Assembly (NCBI GenBank): GCA_019751475.1
Contig: JAIENH010000093.1
Span: 1-5,726 of the forward strand
Origin: Cyclobacteriaceae bacterium
GTDB lineage: Bacteria; Bacteroidota; Bacteroidia; Cytophagales; Cyclobacteriaceae
DNA: 5,726 bases
Reading direction: 5' to 3'
The notes beneath the pieces were generated by a model, which saw only the letters and a program-made list of their open reading frames with translations, was not told the DNA's origin and searched no databases. Below, piece by piece: positions 1 through 5,726 of the stretch. How positions within the stretch are numbered: the stretch's first letter is position 1; every line of letters starts with the position of its first letter. A program made the translations under genes and the position numbers.

Positions 1-944
1 TTATGTTTACGCCTAATTGTGTTGACTTTTCTGAAATTGAAGAAGCCGTTGGGCTCGGGCTCAACATCAATCTCGACAACCTGCCGATGCTTGAAAAATT
101 CGGAAAGAAATATGGCAGTACCTATGCGTGTTGCCTTCGGCTAAACCCGCATATTCTCGCGGGCGGAAATTTCAAAATCTCTACTGGCCACAGTCACTCC
201 AAGTTTGGCATCTCCGTGCAACAAGAAGCAGAGATAAAAAGAATAGTGAAGGCATACGGTATCAACATCAATGGCCTGCATATACACACCTGGTCTGAAA
301 TACTTGATCTGGAAGTATTTCTGAAAATGTCCGACATCCTGTTTCGCATGGCGGAAGAATATGTCACGGTGAAGTTTGTGGACTTCGGTGGTGGCATCAA
401 GGTGGCGTATAAGCCGGGTGAGGCTGTTACTGACTTGACCACGCTTGGAGCTAAGCTTGGAACTGCGCTAAAGAATTTCAAAATCAAAACAAGCCGACCG
501 TTGGAACTGTGGATGGAGCCGGGAAAATTTCTCGTAAGCGAAGCCGGTTACTTGATCACGCATACGAACGTGGTAAAAGAAACACCTACTGTGACGTTTG
601 CCGGTGTCAACTCCGGACTCAACCACCTCATCCGGCCCATGATGTACGATGCCTTTCATGATATTGTCAATGTCTCAAACCCTTCCGGGGAAAAGAAGCA
701 GTATAACATTGTTGGCAACATCTGCGAGACGGATACGTTTGGCAGTGAGCGATTGTTGAACGAAGTGCGTGAAGGCGATTTGATCGTGATAAAAAATGCT
801 GGTGCTTACGGCTACTCCATGGCCTCTAATTACAACTCACGCCTGCGGCCTGCAGAGGTAATGGTGATTGACGGCAAGGCGCGCCTCATTCGCGAGCGCG
901 ACAAGTTCGAGCAATTGCTGGAAGGCCAGGTGGATATTTTTTGA
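1..944 (+). CDS. lysA: Diaminopimelate decarboxylase, C-terminal part (5' end off the window)
   Basis: This PLP-dependent cytoplasmic enzyme decarboxylates meso-diaminopimelate to L-lysine, the last step of lysine synthesis. The frame is open from the left edge, so the ATG at position 3 is an internal methionine. Family members are about 400 residues, and the N-terminal part with the PLP-binding lysine is missing from the window. Counting from that methionine, the visible fold-III decarboxylase motifs are SKFG (66-69), HxxS with GLHIH (91-98), FGGG (128-131, PLP phosphate loop), EPGK (172-175), NHLIRPxxYxAxH (207-219), the catalytic-cysteine motif GNICETD (238-244) and GAYGYSMASNYN (267-278). 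The NHLIRP and SMASNYNSR blocks favour LysA over ornithine, arginine or carboxynorspermidine decarboxylases. One oddity is that the usual HxGS motif reads H-T-W-S at 95-98. The gene converges on the next one with a 43-bp gap that holds no obvious terminator. Confidence 0.92.
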   Translation, partial: MFTPNCVDFSEIEEAVGLGLNINLDNLPMLEKFGKKYGSTYACCLRLNPHILAGGNFKISTGHSHSKFGISVQQEAEIKRIVKAYGININGLHIHTWSEILDLEVFLKMSDILFRMAEEYVTVKFVDFGGGIKVAYKPGEAVTDLTTLGAKLGTALKNFKIKTSRPLELWMEPGKFLVSEAGYLITHTNVVKETPTVTFAGVNSGLNHLIRPMMYDAFHDIVNVSNPSGEKKQYNIVGNICETDTFGSERLLNEVREGDLIVIKNAGAYGYSMASNYNSRLRPAEVMVIDGKARLIRERDKFEQLLEGQVDIF

Positions 945-987
945 AGTAAAAACTGCTTCGAGGCTGAATTCACAATTAATAGCATTC

Positions 988-3432
988 TTAAAACGCAAAA
1001 GAAAACGTGGCTCTGAAAAAGAGGTTATCGGAGGTTTTTTCAAATTGATAGGCCCCGTGTCGATAAAAGATAGCTGATCCCAGTCCCCAATAAGCAATAT
1101 TCGCGTACTTAAATCGCAGCAGATTATTGAACCCTGTGCCCGTTTCAAAAAAGCCTTTGTCGAATGACTGCAGTGAAACAGACGTACTCGCGTGTGCTCC
1201 TGCATTTGCCAGCAGGCCGATGCCTGCACTGTGGTAGATCAGCCACTCGGGCTTGCTGTAGCGCGAGTCATACAGCACATTTCCAAAATTATGGTTGAAG
1301 AAAACAGATGCGTATTGCGAAGCAGCAAACTCATACAGTCCCATGGTTTCAAAAAACTCATCTACATAAACAGCTTCCACTTCTTTGGCACCCCTGCCAT
1401 TGTAAAATTTCCCATAAGGAGCAATACCGTCTACCCAGCCTGCGTGAATCGACAAACGCGTTTTGCCTTTCGGCCGATATTTCAATTGAAAGCGAGAAGA
1501 GAAATCAACGCGCTGGTACTGAAAATTCTGTGTTTCAAATAAGTTGACGCTACGCGCGTACGAAACCGACACCATAGGCCACTCACGTCCCAGCAGTACT
1601 TTCTTTCCGGCAAGCTGCATGTAGTTTTCACTTCCAGCGTAGCGAACCGTACCTCCCACTTCTGCAATGTTGAATGCCGTAAGCGATTCGCCATTGAGTT
1701 GCAAGGTGTAGTCGTAGGTTGGTTGAATGTCGTTTTTAGAAATAAACCCGCTGGCGTGTATCCGTGGTAAAACCCGGTAACTGATTTCTCCGCGATAGGC
1801 CTCGATGCGATCATACTGTGAGCTCAACAACCTCCGCACGCCTGCATTGGGGTTGGTGAAATCGCGCTGAAGGTTGGCATCGGAATAGCCTGTCTCATAA
1901 ATATCCCGTAAGTACTGAAGTGAAATGGCAAAGTCTCTTTTTGGATTGATGTTGAAACGCAACTCACCTCCGTACTTCCATTGCTGGTCTTTAAATCCGT
2001 AAGCGGCATAGCCACCTGCACGCAGCCATTTCGAAAATCGATTGCCGGTATAAATTCCAGCGCCCAATCGAAAGCCTTCATAGCGATTGATGCGCATCAA
2101 TCGGGTAAGGTCAAATTCCAATGGACCTATGGGAATGGCGTTGGTCGCAAGCGCTTCCATGCCTTTATCAAACCAACCAAACCTTCTCATCACGGAATCA
2201 ATCATCACGTATGTTTTACTCTCTTTGGCATCCAATGGAGCGGGCCGGTACTTTTCTAAGTTCGCAAGATTGATGTTTGGTGATGGCGGTGATAGGTCAA
2301 CTTTAATATCACCAAATTCTGATTTGTCTAATGGCGGATTAATCTGAATGTCTTTGAGGAAACTTCGATGCTGCGCCACAACATGGCTTCCATATTCGCC
2401 AAAATTGTAAAAGTCGATATCGGTATTCAATTGTACCGGAAACCATTTGCCTGCAATGCGTTCATAGTTTTGTTGGATGCGAATTCCCGTAAGGGCCAAC
2501 GAATCGGATGAAGACGCAATGACATTTTTGATGGCGAAGCCATTGGTGCTAACGGAGACCATTCCCCTCAACCCAGTGATCAATTTGCCTTTGCGCGGTT
2601 CATATTGAATAACATACACCGTGTCGTTTTCAAAAAAAGTGGTGTCTGTTAAATAAAATTCATAGCGGTCTTCTGAATTTTTGCTGATGGGGTTGAGGAA
2701 GTCCTTTCCCAGCAACGATATTTTATCGTTGTAGAAAGAAAAAGGCTGATAGTCAGTCGCCACATTCGCAAAAAGCGGACTTTTAAATCCTGAAGCTTTG
2801 AAACCAATAAGCGATTCCTTTTGTCTACTGGGGTTGATTACTTTCTTCTCCGTCACCGACTCGGTCATAAAAAAGTGCATGCGGCTGCTGAGACTGTCGT
2901 ATTCCATTAACTCTTTTTGCGCCTTGGTCTTGGTTCCATTCACACTTCGCAGGCTATCCGATTTATGTTTGTATTTGTCGCCCAATTCGGTGGGCCGGAT
3001 AATAAATTTATTGTAGGAGTGATATTGATAGCTCGCTAAGTTATCAGGATTATGGATTGGTTTGTTTTTCACTGCATTGCGAATAATTCGAAACGCTGGG
3101 TTTTCACCTGCTTTGATAACCACTTCGCTCAAGACCATGTTACTCGGTTTCAATCTCACGATAGTAAATCCGCGGAAAGCGGCAATGGGTAGTTTTATTT
3201 TTTGATAGCTCACATGCGAAACGGTAATTATTTCTTGATAACCACTGGGAATAGTTAATTTAAAATTGCCTTCAATATCAGACGTGGTGCCACGCACTCC
3301 ATCGGCCAAAACAATGTTGGCAAATGCAATGGGTTCTTTTCTTAAACTGTCGATGACCCGCCCGGAAATGACCTGAGAGCTTGCGGTATACGATAACAAG
3401 CAAAAAAATAGAAAAGACAAGGGCTTGGTCAC
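988..3432 (-). CDS. DUF5686-family outer-membrane protein with N-terminal carboxypeptidase-regulatory-like domain
   Basis: The 814-residue product is a probable outer-membrane beta-barrel of unknown function. Residues 1-19 form a signal peptide (KP, then a hydrophobic LSFLFFCLL core, probable cleavage at ASS/Q). Residues about 21-105 form a CarboxypepD_reg-like beta-sandwich (ISGRVID, PIAFANI, GTTSDIEGNFKL, VSHVSYQ), a domain common at the start of TonB-dependent and related Bacteroidota surface proteins. The block ENPAFRIIRNAVKNK (110-124), followed by SYQYHSYNK and later GKWFPVQLNTDI, is typical of DUF5686. From NRYEGFRLGAG (449-459) to the end the chain alternates aromatic and polar residues like a barrel and closes with FSFAF, an aromatic C-terminus typical of outer-membrane proteins. 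There is no TonB plug or TonB box evident. The start is GTG: an in-frame TGA lies five codons upstream, and the signal peptide begins at once, so no ATG alternative exists. The gene is divergent from the DUF4139 gene. The substrate is unknown. Confidence 0.85.
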   Translation of the reverse strand: MTKPLSFLFFCLLSYTASSQVISGRVIDSLRKEPIAFANIVLADGVRGTTSDIEGNFKLTIPSGYQEIITVSHVSYQKIKLPIAAFRGFTIVRLKPSNMVLSEVVIKAGENPAFRIIRNAVKNKPIHNPDNLASYQYHSYNKFIIRPTELGDKYKHKSDSLRSVNGTKTKAQKELMEYDSLSSRMHFFMTESVTEKKVINPSRQKESLIGFKASGFKSPLFANVATDYQPFSFYNDKISLLGKDFLNPISKNSEDRYEFYLTDTTFFENDTVYVIQYEPRKGKLITGLRGMVSVSTNGFAIKNVIASSSDSLALTGIRIQQNYERIAGKWFPVQLNTDIDFYNFGEYGSHVVAQHRSFLKDIQINPPLDKSEFGDIKVDLSPPSPNINLANLEKYRPAPLDAKESKTYVMIDSVMRRFGWFDKGMEALATNAIPIGPLEFDLTRLMRINRYEGFRLGAGIYTGNRFSKWLRAGGYAAYGFKDQQWKYGGELRFNINPKRDFAISLQYLRDIYETGYSDANLQRDFTNPNAGVRRLLSSQYDRIEAYRGEISYRVLPRIHASGFISKNDIQPTYDYTLQLNGESLTAFNIAEVGGTVRYAGSENYMQLAGKKVLLGREWPMVSVSYARSVNLFETQNFQYQRVDFSSRFQLKYRPKGKTRLSIHAGWVDGIAPYGKFYNGRGAKEVEAVYVDEFFETMGLYEFAASQYASVFFNHNFGNVLYDSRYSKPEWLIYHSAGIGLLANAGAHASTSVSLQSFDKGFFETGTGFNNLLRFKYANIAYWGLGSAIFYRHGAYQFEKTSDNLFFRATFSFAF
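2084..2103. repeat. 20-bp perfect palindrome inside the DUF5686 gene
   Basis: CGATTGATGC is followed directly by its exact reverse complement GCATCAATCG. On the coding (minus) strand it encodes R-L-M-R-I-N and part of the next Arg (residues 444-450), just before the family-typical YEGFRLG block at the start of the barrel. It does not extend beyond 20 bp and no second copy was noticed in the window. Whether it is a binding site or a by-product of codon choice is unknown. Confidence 0.6.
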
Positions 3433-3508
3433 GGGTCTTTTACATTTTCAAATTAGTTGCAATGGACTCGCATTAAATTACAATTAACAGACGTATTATG
3501 ATCAAAAA

Positions 3509-3520
3509 AGTTTACAAACT
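3509..3520. repeat. Small inverted repeat over the -33 region (possible operator)
   Basis: AGTTTacAAACT is a 12-bp inverted repeat with 5-bp arms and a 2-bp spacer. It covers the candidate -33 element and ends 11 bp before the -7 box, a place where a bound repressor would block the rightward promoter. An inverted repeat this short can easily arise by chance in AT-rich DNA, so the operator role is only an inference from its position. Confidence 0.25.
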
Positions 3521-3539
3521 CTGGATAGTCTTATATTTG
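3511..3539 (+). promoter_or_regulatory. Bacteroidota-type promoter of the DUF4139 gene
   Basis: TATATTTG at 3532-3539 matches exactly the -7 consensus TAnnTTTG used by the primary sigma factor of Bacteroidota. TTTAC at 3511-3515 is a one-mismatch candidate for the -33 TTTG element, with 17 bp between TTTA and the -7 box, at the short end of the reported range. The -7 box ends only 4 nt before the ATG at 3544, so the expected start of transcription lies at or next to the start codon. Confidence 0.6.
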
Positions 3540-3543
3540 CTTC

Positions 3544-5085
3544 ATGAAAGCCCGGACACTCTTTTTAATTTTTCTTATTTCATTCATTAACACTTGCCCG
3601 ATGGACGCACAACATTCTCTACCGCTAAAGCGCATCACTATTTTTAAGAATGGCACCTGCCTCATTACACGGGAGGGAAAGCTGCCTGTGAAGGAAGGCG
3701 TGGCACGTCTGCCAATACCGCAAGAAGCCTTGTTCGGTGGCTATTGGCTGGGAGCGGTAAACAATTCCATCCGTTCACTCACCTTTAAAAAAGATAACCT
3801 GCAAGAACGCGAGGAAGCCAAAGAACTGGTTCAGTATTTGGCCGGAAATGTTGGCAAGCGTGTCACGGTTTCGCTTTTGCAGAAAGAGACGGCTCCTGTT
3901 ACCGGCAAGCTCATTGGCTTCGATAAGGAGACGTTGCTGGCAAAAATCAAACAAGACAATGACAAGGTCACGCTCGTTCAGGCCCAGTCCATTTACCAGG
4001 TCGATTTTTATGAAGAGGCCGTTGCCACGTATTTGAAAGACAGCATTTCACGCATGGTGATTGTAACACCAGAAAAGCCTGCAACCGAATTGCAACTTCA
4101 ACAATTAGCCATGCAAGCAGGTGTCAACTGGGTGCCTTCGTACTTATTCAAAATGAAAGACGAGAAAACGGCACGCCTGGAAATGAAAGCCACGATAGAA
4201 AACAGCATTGAAGATATTGTCAATGGCGAAGCCGAACTGGTGGTGGGCTCACCGCAAATGTACTTTGGCCAAAGGCGCGACCCTATTACTTACGACCATA
4301 TTACGGAAGGAAGTGCTGGCCCGGAGTACAATGGTGATATGCAAATGTTGAGCAACTCCATGCGCGAGCGTTCTTCAAAAAAAATGAGCATGGATGAAAG
4401 TGCATTTGAGGGCAGTTACCAAACTGAAGGTGAAAAAACAGGTGACTTGTATATTTACCAAATAGGCAAAATCACGTTACCAAAAGAAAGCAAAGGAAGT
4501 TATCCTGTTTTTGCCGCTACTGTTGACTACGCCCACAAATACGAGGCAATATTAGTCGATCACACCAACTTTGTAAACAACCGCTACATTCAGCCCGAAG
4601 AAAGCCCTGCGGATGTCATTCATTCCTTAGCCGTAAAAAATACCGCGACTGTACCACTCACCACAGCCCCGGTCATGGTTGTCACGGAGAAAGAACAATT
4701 CCTGGCGCAAGATTTATTGCGATATACACCTGTTGGCGGCACAGTCGATATCAAACTCTCCAAAGCACTGGACATCCTAATCAAAAACGCAGAGGAAGAA
4801 GTCAACCGAAAGGAAGAAGCCAAACAAGTTTCGGGCTACCAATACACACGGGTGGTGATCAAAGGCACTGTGACCATCAGCAACTTGCAAAAAAAGGAAG
4901 TGGTTGTAAGCGTGAAGAAGTCTGTTGCCGGCAACGTGATCAAATCAGGCGATGCTCGCAAGGTGACAAAAGAAGGCATGTCGAGTGACTACAACCCCGT
5001 GTCAACCATTGCCTGGGAGGTGACCATGGGCAGCAACTCGCAGCGTGTGTTGAATTATGAATACGAAGTTTTTTTCAGGCAGTAA
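3544..5085 (+). CDS. Exported DUF4139 domain-containing protein (mucoidy-inhibitor MuiA-like)
   Basis: The 513-residue exported protein has no established biochemical function. Residues 1-22 look like a signal peptide (MKAR, hydrophobic LFLIFLISFI, probable cleavage MDA/Q). The cysteine in INTC does not fit a good lipobox, so a periplasmic or secreted location is likelier than a lipoprotein. Residues about 30-85 (ITIFKNGTCLITREGKLPV) resemble the N-terminal strand-rich part of this family. Residues 105-155 form a small all-beta unit (VTGKLIGFDKETLLAKI). The DUF4139 signature starts near GVNWVPSYLFKM (193-204, W196) and continues through ATIENSIEDIVNGEAELVVGSPQMYF. A polar, methionine- and serine-rich loop (about 240-299) interrupts the domain, which resumes at GDLYIYQIGKITLP and ends in the beta-rich C-terminus. 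The long coiled coil of classical MuiA proteins is not evident. The ATG at 3544 is supported by the signal peptide. The next methionine (M20) would destroy it. The gene is divergent from the DUF5686 gene and converges on the minus-strand gene after 15 bp. Confidence 0.75.
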   Translation: MKARTLFLIFLISFINTCPMDAQHSLPLKRITIFKNGTCLITREGKLPVKEGVARLPIPQEALFGGYWLGAVNNSIRSLTFKKDNLQEREEAKELVQYLAGNVGKRVTVSLLQKETAPVTGKLIGFDKETLLAKIKQDNDKVTLVQAQSIYQVDFYEEAVATYLKDSISRMVIVTPEKPATELQLQQLAMQAGVNWVPSYLFKMKDEKTARLEMKATIENSIEDIVNGEAELVVGSPQMYFGQRRDPITYDHITEGSAGPEYNGDMQMLSNSMRERSSKKMSMDESAFEGSYQTEGEKTGDLYIYQIGKITLPKESKGSYPVFAATVDYAHKYEAILVDHTNFVNNRYIQPEESPADVIHSLAVKNTATVPLTTAPVMVVTEKEQFLAQDLLRYTPVGGTVDIKLSKALDILIKNAEEEVNRKEEAKQVSGYQYTRVVIKGTVTISNLQKKEVVVSVKKSVAGNVIKSGDARKVTKEGMSSDYNPVSTIAWEVTMGSNSQRVLNYEYEVFFRQ

Positions 5086-5100
5086 TATTTCAATCAAATC

Positions 5101-5505
5101 TTAGGAGTGCAGCACTCCTTCGCGCTCCAGTTCTTTAATGAACGTAAGATTTTCTTCGCAAATCGTATCGGGCACAAATACAAAGCGCTTGTCGTAAATG
5201 TCACGGCCGATGTAGTAGCTCACCCAGTATTCATTGCTCAGGTGAAATAAGGCCGGGTCAATCCGTTCGATGAGTGCACTGCTGTTGGCAGCTACTGTTT
5301 CAAGATAGTGGCGCAAGGTAGAGGTGCGCTGCGGCTCACCATCTCTCTCCCCATAGCCCGTGCTGGCCACCAGTGTGTTCTCAATTGGCAATGCATTATT
5401 GTTGATGAGATACACTTTCCATTCGTCTTGCAGCAGATTGTTCTTATCGCGCACTACGGCCAGCGTTACATTTTTTACAACAGGGGTCTGTATGTCTTTG
5501 ATCAT
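5101..5505 (-). CDS. Conserved-looking small protein of unknown function
   Basis: I cannot name a domain for this 134-residue protein. It has no signal peptide, membrane segment or nucleotide-binding motif, so it is probably cytoplasmic. It is acidic and predicted mainly beta-rich: VKNVTLAVV, EWKVYLINNNALPIENTLV, a glycine turn STGYGERDGE, then RTSTLRHYLETV, EYWVSYYIGRDIYDKRFVFVP, and a charged helical C-terminus. From memory, similar short proteins are widespread in Bacteroidota and some carry a misleading 'phenylalanyl-tRNA synthetase alpha subunit' label. No synthetase motif is present here, and this recollection is uncertain. The ATG lies 4 nt after the stop of the upstream glycosidase-like gene (TAA-TCGA-ATG), so the two are very likely co-transcribed and perhaps translationally coupled. 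The last codons overlap a 17-bp palindrome. Confidence 0.8.
   Translation of the reverse strand: MIKDIQTPVVKNVTLAVVRDKNNLLQDEWKVYLINNNALPIENTLVASTGYGERDGEPQRTSTLRHYLETVAANSSALIERIDPALFHLSNEYWVSYYIGRDIYDKRFVFVPDTICEENLTFIKELEREGVLHS
5103..5119. terminator. 17-bp perfect palindrome at the junction of convergent genes (weak terminator candidate)
   Basis: AGGAGTGC-A-GCACTCCT has two perfect 8-bp arms around one central base and would fold in RNA as a 7-bp stem with a 3-nt loop. It covers the last codons and part of the stop codon of the minus-strand small gene and lies 18 nt past the stop of the rightward DUF4139 gene, where a shared bidirectional terminator would be useful. No U-tract follows it on either strand (the minus strand continues AAGATTTGATTG), so classical intrinsic termination is doubtful. 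Confidence 0.35.
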
Positions 5506-5509
5506 TCGA

Positions 5510-5726
5510 TTACTTTGAAAAATACTCGGCTATTATTTCCTCCGCCTTTTTCTCTTGAGGAGTAAAATCTACCGGGCCTAGCCGATGCGGCCCGTGCGGA
5601 TACCATTTCCAGAAGTAGACACCTTCCAGCCACGATTTGTTCCATGCAGCTTGAAAAAATGCGCGGTAACAATCCGCTTGCAACTGTTCGCAAGCCAACG
5701 CCACGTCAGCTTCGCTGGGCCATCGC
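5510..5726 (-). CDS. Probable GH113-like glycoside hydrolase, C-terminal end only (5' end off the window)
   Basis: The frame is open to the right edge, giving the last 71 residues of a longer protein. The fragment begins RWPSEADVALACEQLQADCYRAFFQAAW-type sequence and continues with NKSWLEGVYFWKWYPHG, then GPVDFTPQEKKAEEIIAEYF. A helix with Q and Y, a 'W-x-x-G-x-x-x-W-x-W' strand, then 'F-T-P-Q-x-K-x-A' and a final helix is the pattern expected at the last strand and helix of a TIM-barrel glycosidase of the GH113 / mannanase-like group, which cleaves beta-linked sugars. The acid/base and nucleophile residues, any signal peptide and the substrate cannot be seen here. A GTG at 5704 is in frame but lies inside the conserved part, so it is not the start. 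The TAA stop sits 4 nt before the next gene's ATG, which suggests an operon. Confidence 0.65.
   Translation of the reverse strand, partial: RWPSEADVALACEQLQADCYRAFFQAAWNKSWLEGVYFWKWYPHGPHRLGPVDFTPQEKKAEEIIAEYFSK

Larger units (their letters stand above)
3433..3543. promoter_or_regulatory. Divergent intergenic spacer between two envelope-protein genes
   Basis: This 111-bp AT-rich stretch separates the GTG of the leftward DUF5686 gene from the ATG of the rightward DUF4139 gene, so it must hold both promoters if each is transcribed alone. The rightward promoter is clear (listed separately). For the leftward gene the best candidate -7 element is TAATTTG read on the minus strand at 3449-3455, one base short of the TAnnTTTG consensus and without a well-spaced -33 TTG, so it is weak. 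No Shine-Dalgarno sequence is obvious before either start, as is usual in Bacteroidota. Confidence 0.6.

Noticed and set aside
430..462. Repeated GCTTGGA heptamers in lysA.
   Set aside because: There are only two short copies inside a conserved coding region, explained by the codons for leucine-glycine residues.
945..987. Possible terminator between lysA and the convergent DUF5686 gene (GAAG...CTTC).
   Set aside because: The stem is only 4 bp with a 9-nt loop and no U-tract, which is not enough to call a terminator.
837..1814. Alternative open frames of 60-130 codons on both strands across the lysA end and the DUF5686 gene.
   Set aside because: They overlap well-supported genes, lack recognisable domains, and look like frame shadows of the true coding strands.
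2713..2731. Inverted repeat CAACGATA-TTT-TATCGTTG inside the DUF5686 gene, able to form an 8-bp hairpin.
   Set aside because: An 8-bp stem with a short loop is expected about once by chance in a window of this size, it is mid-gene, and no U-tract follows.
4377..4384. Run of eight A bases in the DUF4139 gene that could allow polymerase or ribosome slippage.
   Set aside because: The frame is intact on both sides and codes for S-K-K-M without disruption, and there is no alternative long frame or downstream structure to suggest programmed slippage.

Overview
The window looks like ordinary chromosomal sequence from a Bacteroidota bacterium, most likely of the Cytophagales/Chitinophagales type. 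The evidence is a DUF5686 outer-membrane protein with an N-terminal carboxypeptidase-regulatory-like domain (a lineage hallmark), signal peptides ending in A-Q or S-Q, no clear Shine-Dalgarno sequences, and a TAnnTTTG-type -7 promoter element. The genus assignment is not possible from this sequence alone.

Layout, left to right. (1) Positions 1-944 (+) hold the C-terminal three quarters of diaminopimelate decarboxylase (lysA), whose start and catalytic-lysine region lie off the left edge. (2) It converges, across a 43-bp gap, on a large minus-strand gene (988-3432) for an 814-residue outer-membrane protein, read from a GTG start. (3) A 111-bp divergent spacer (3433-3543) carries a good Bacteroidota promoter for the rightward gene, placed so close to its ATG that the mRNA may be leaderless, plus a small inverted repeat. 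(4) Positions 3544-5085 (+) encode an exported DUF4139-type protein. (5) It converges, across 15 bp, on a minus-strand two-gene unit entering from the right edge: the C-terminal end of a probable GH113-like glycoside hydrolase (5510-5726), then 4 bp later a 134-residue conserved-looking protein of unknown function (5101-5505). A 17-bp perfect palindrome overlaps the end of that last gene.

The genes do not form one pathway. lysA serves lysine and meso-diaminopimelate metabolism. The two divergent genes both encode envelope proteins and may share regulation. The right-hand pair looks like a transcriptional unit linking a sugar-cleaving enzyme to an uncharacterised cytoplasmic protein. There are no RNA genes, insertion sequences, CRISPR arrays, phage genes or defence genes visible. 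I found no convincing undescribed system. The points worth a second look are a glycine-to-tryptophan change in a cofactor-binding motif of LysA, a 20-bp perfect palindrome inside the outer-membrane protein gene, the possible leaderless promoter, and the small unknown gene downstream of the glycosidase.
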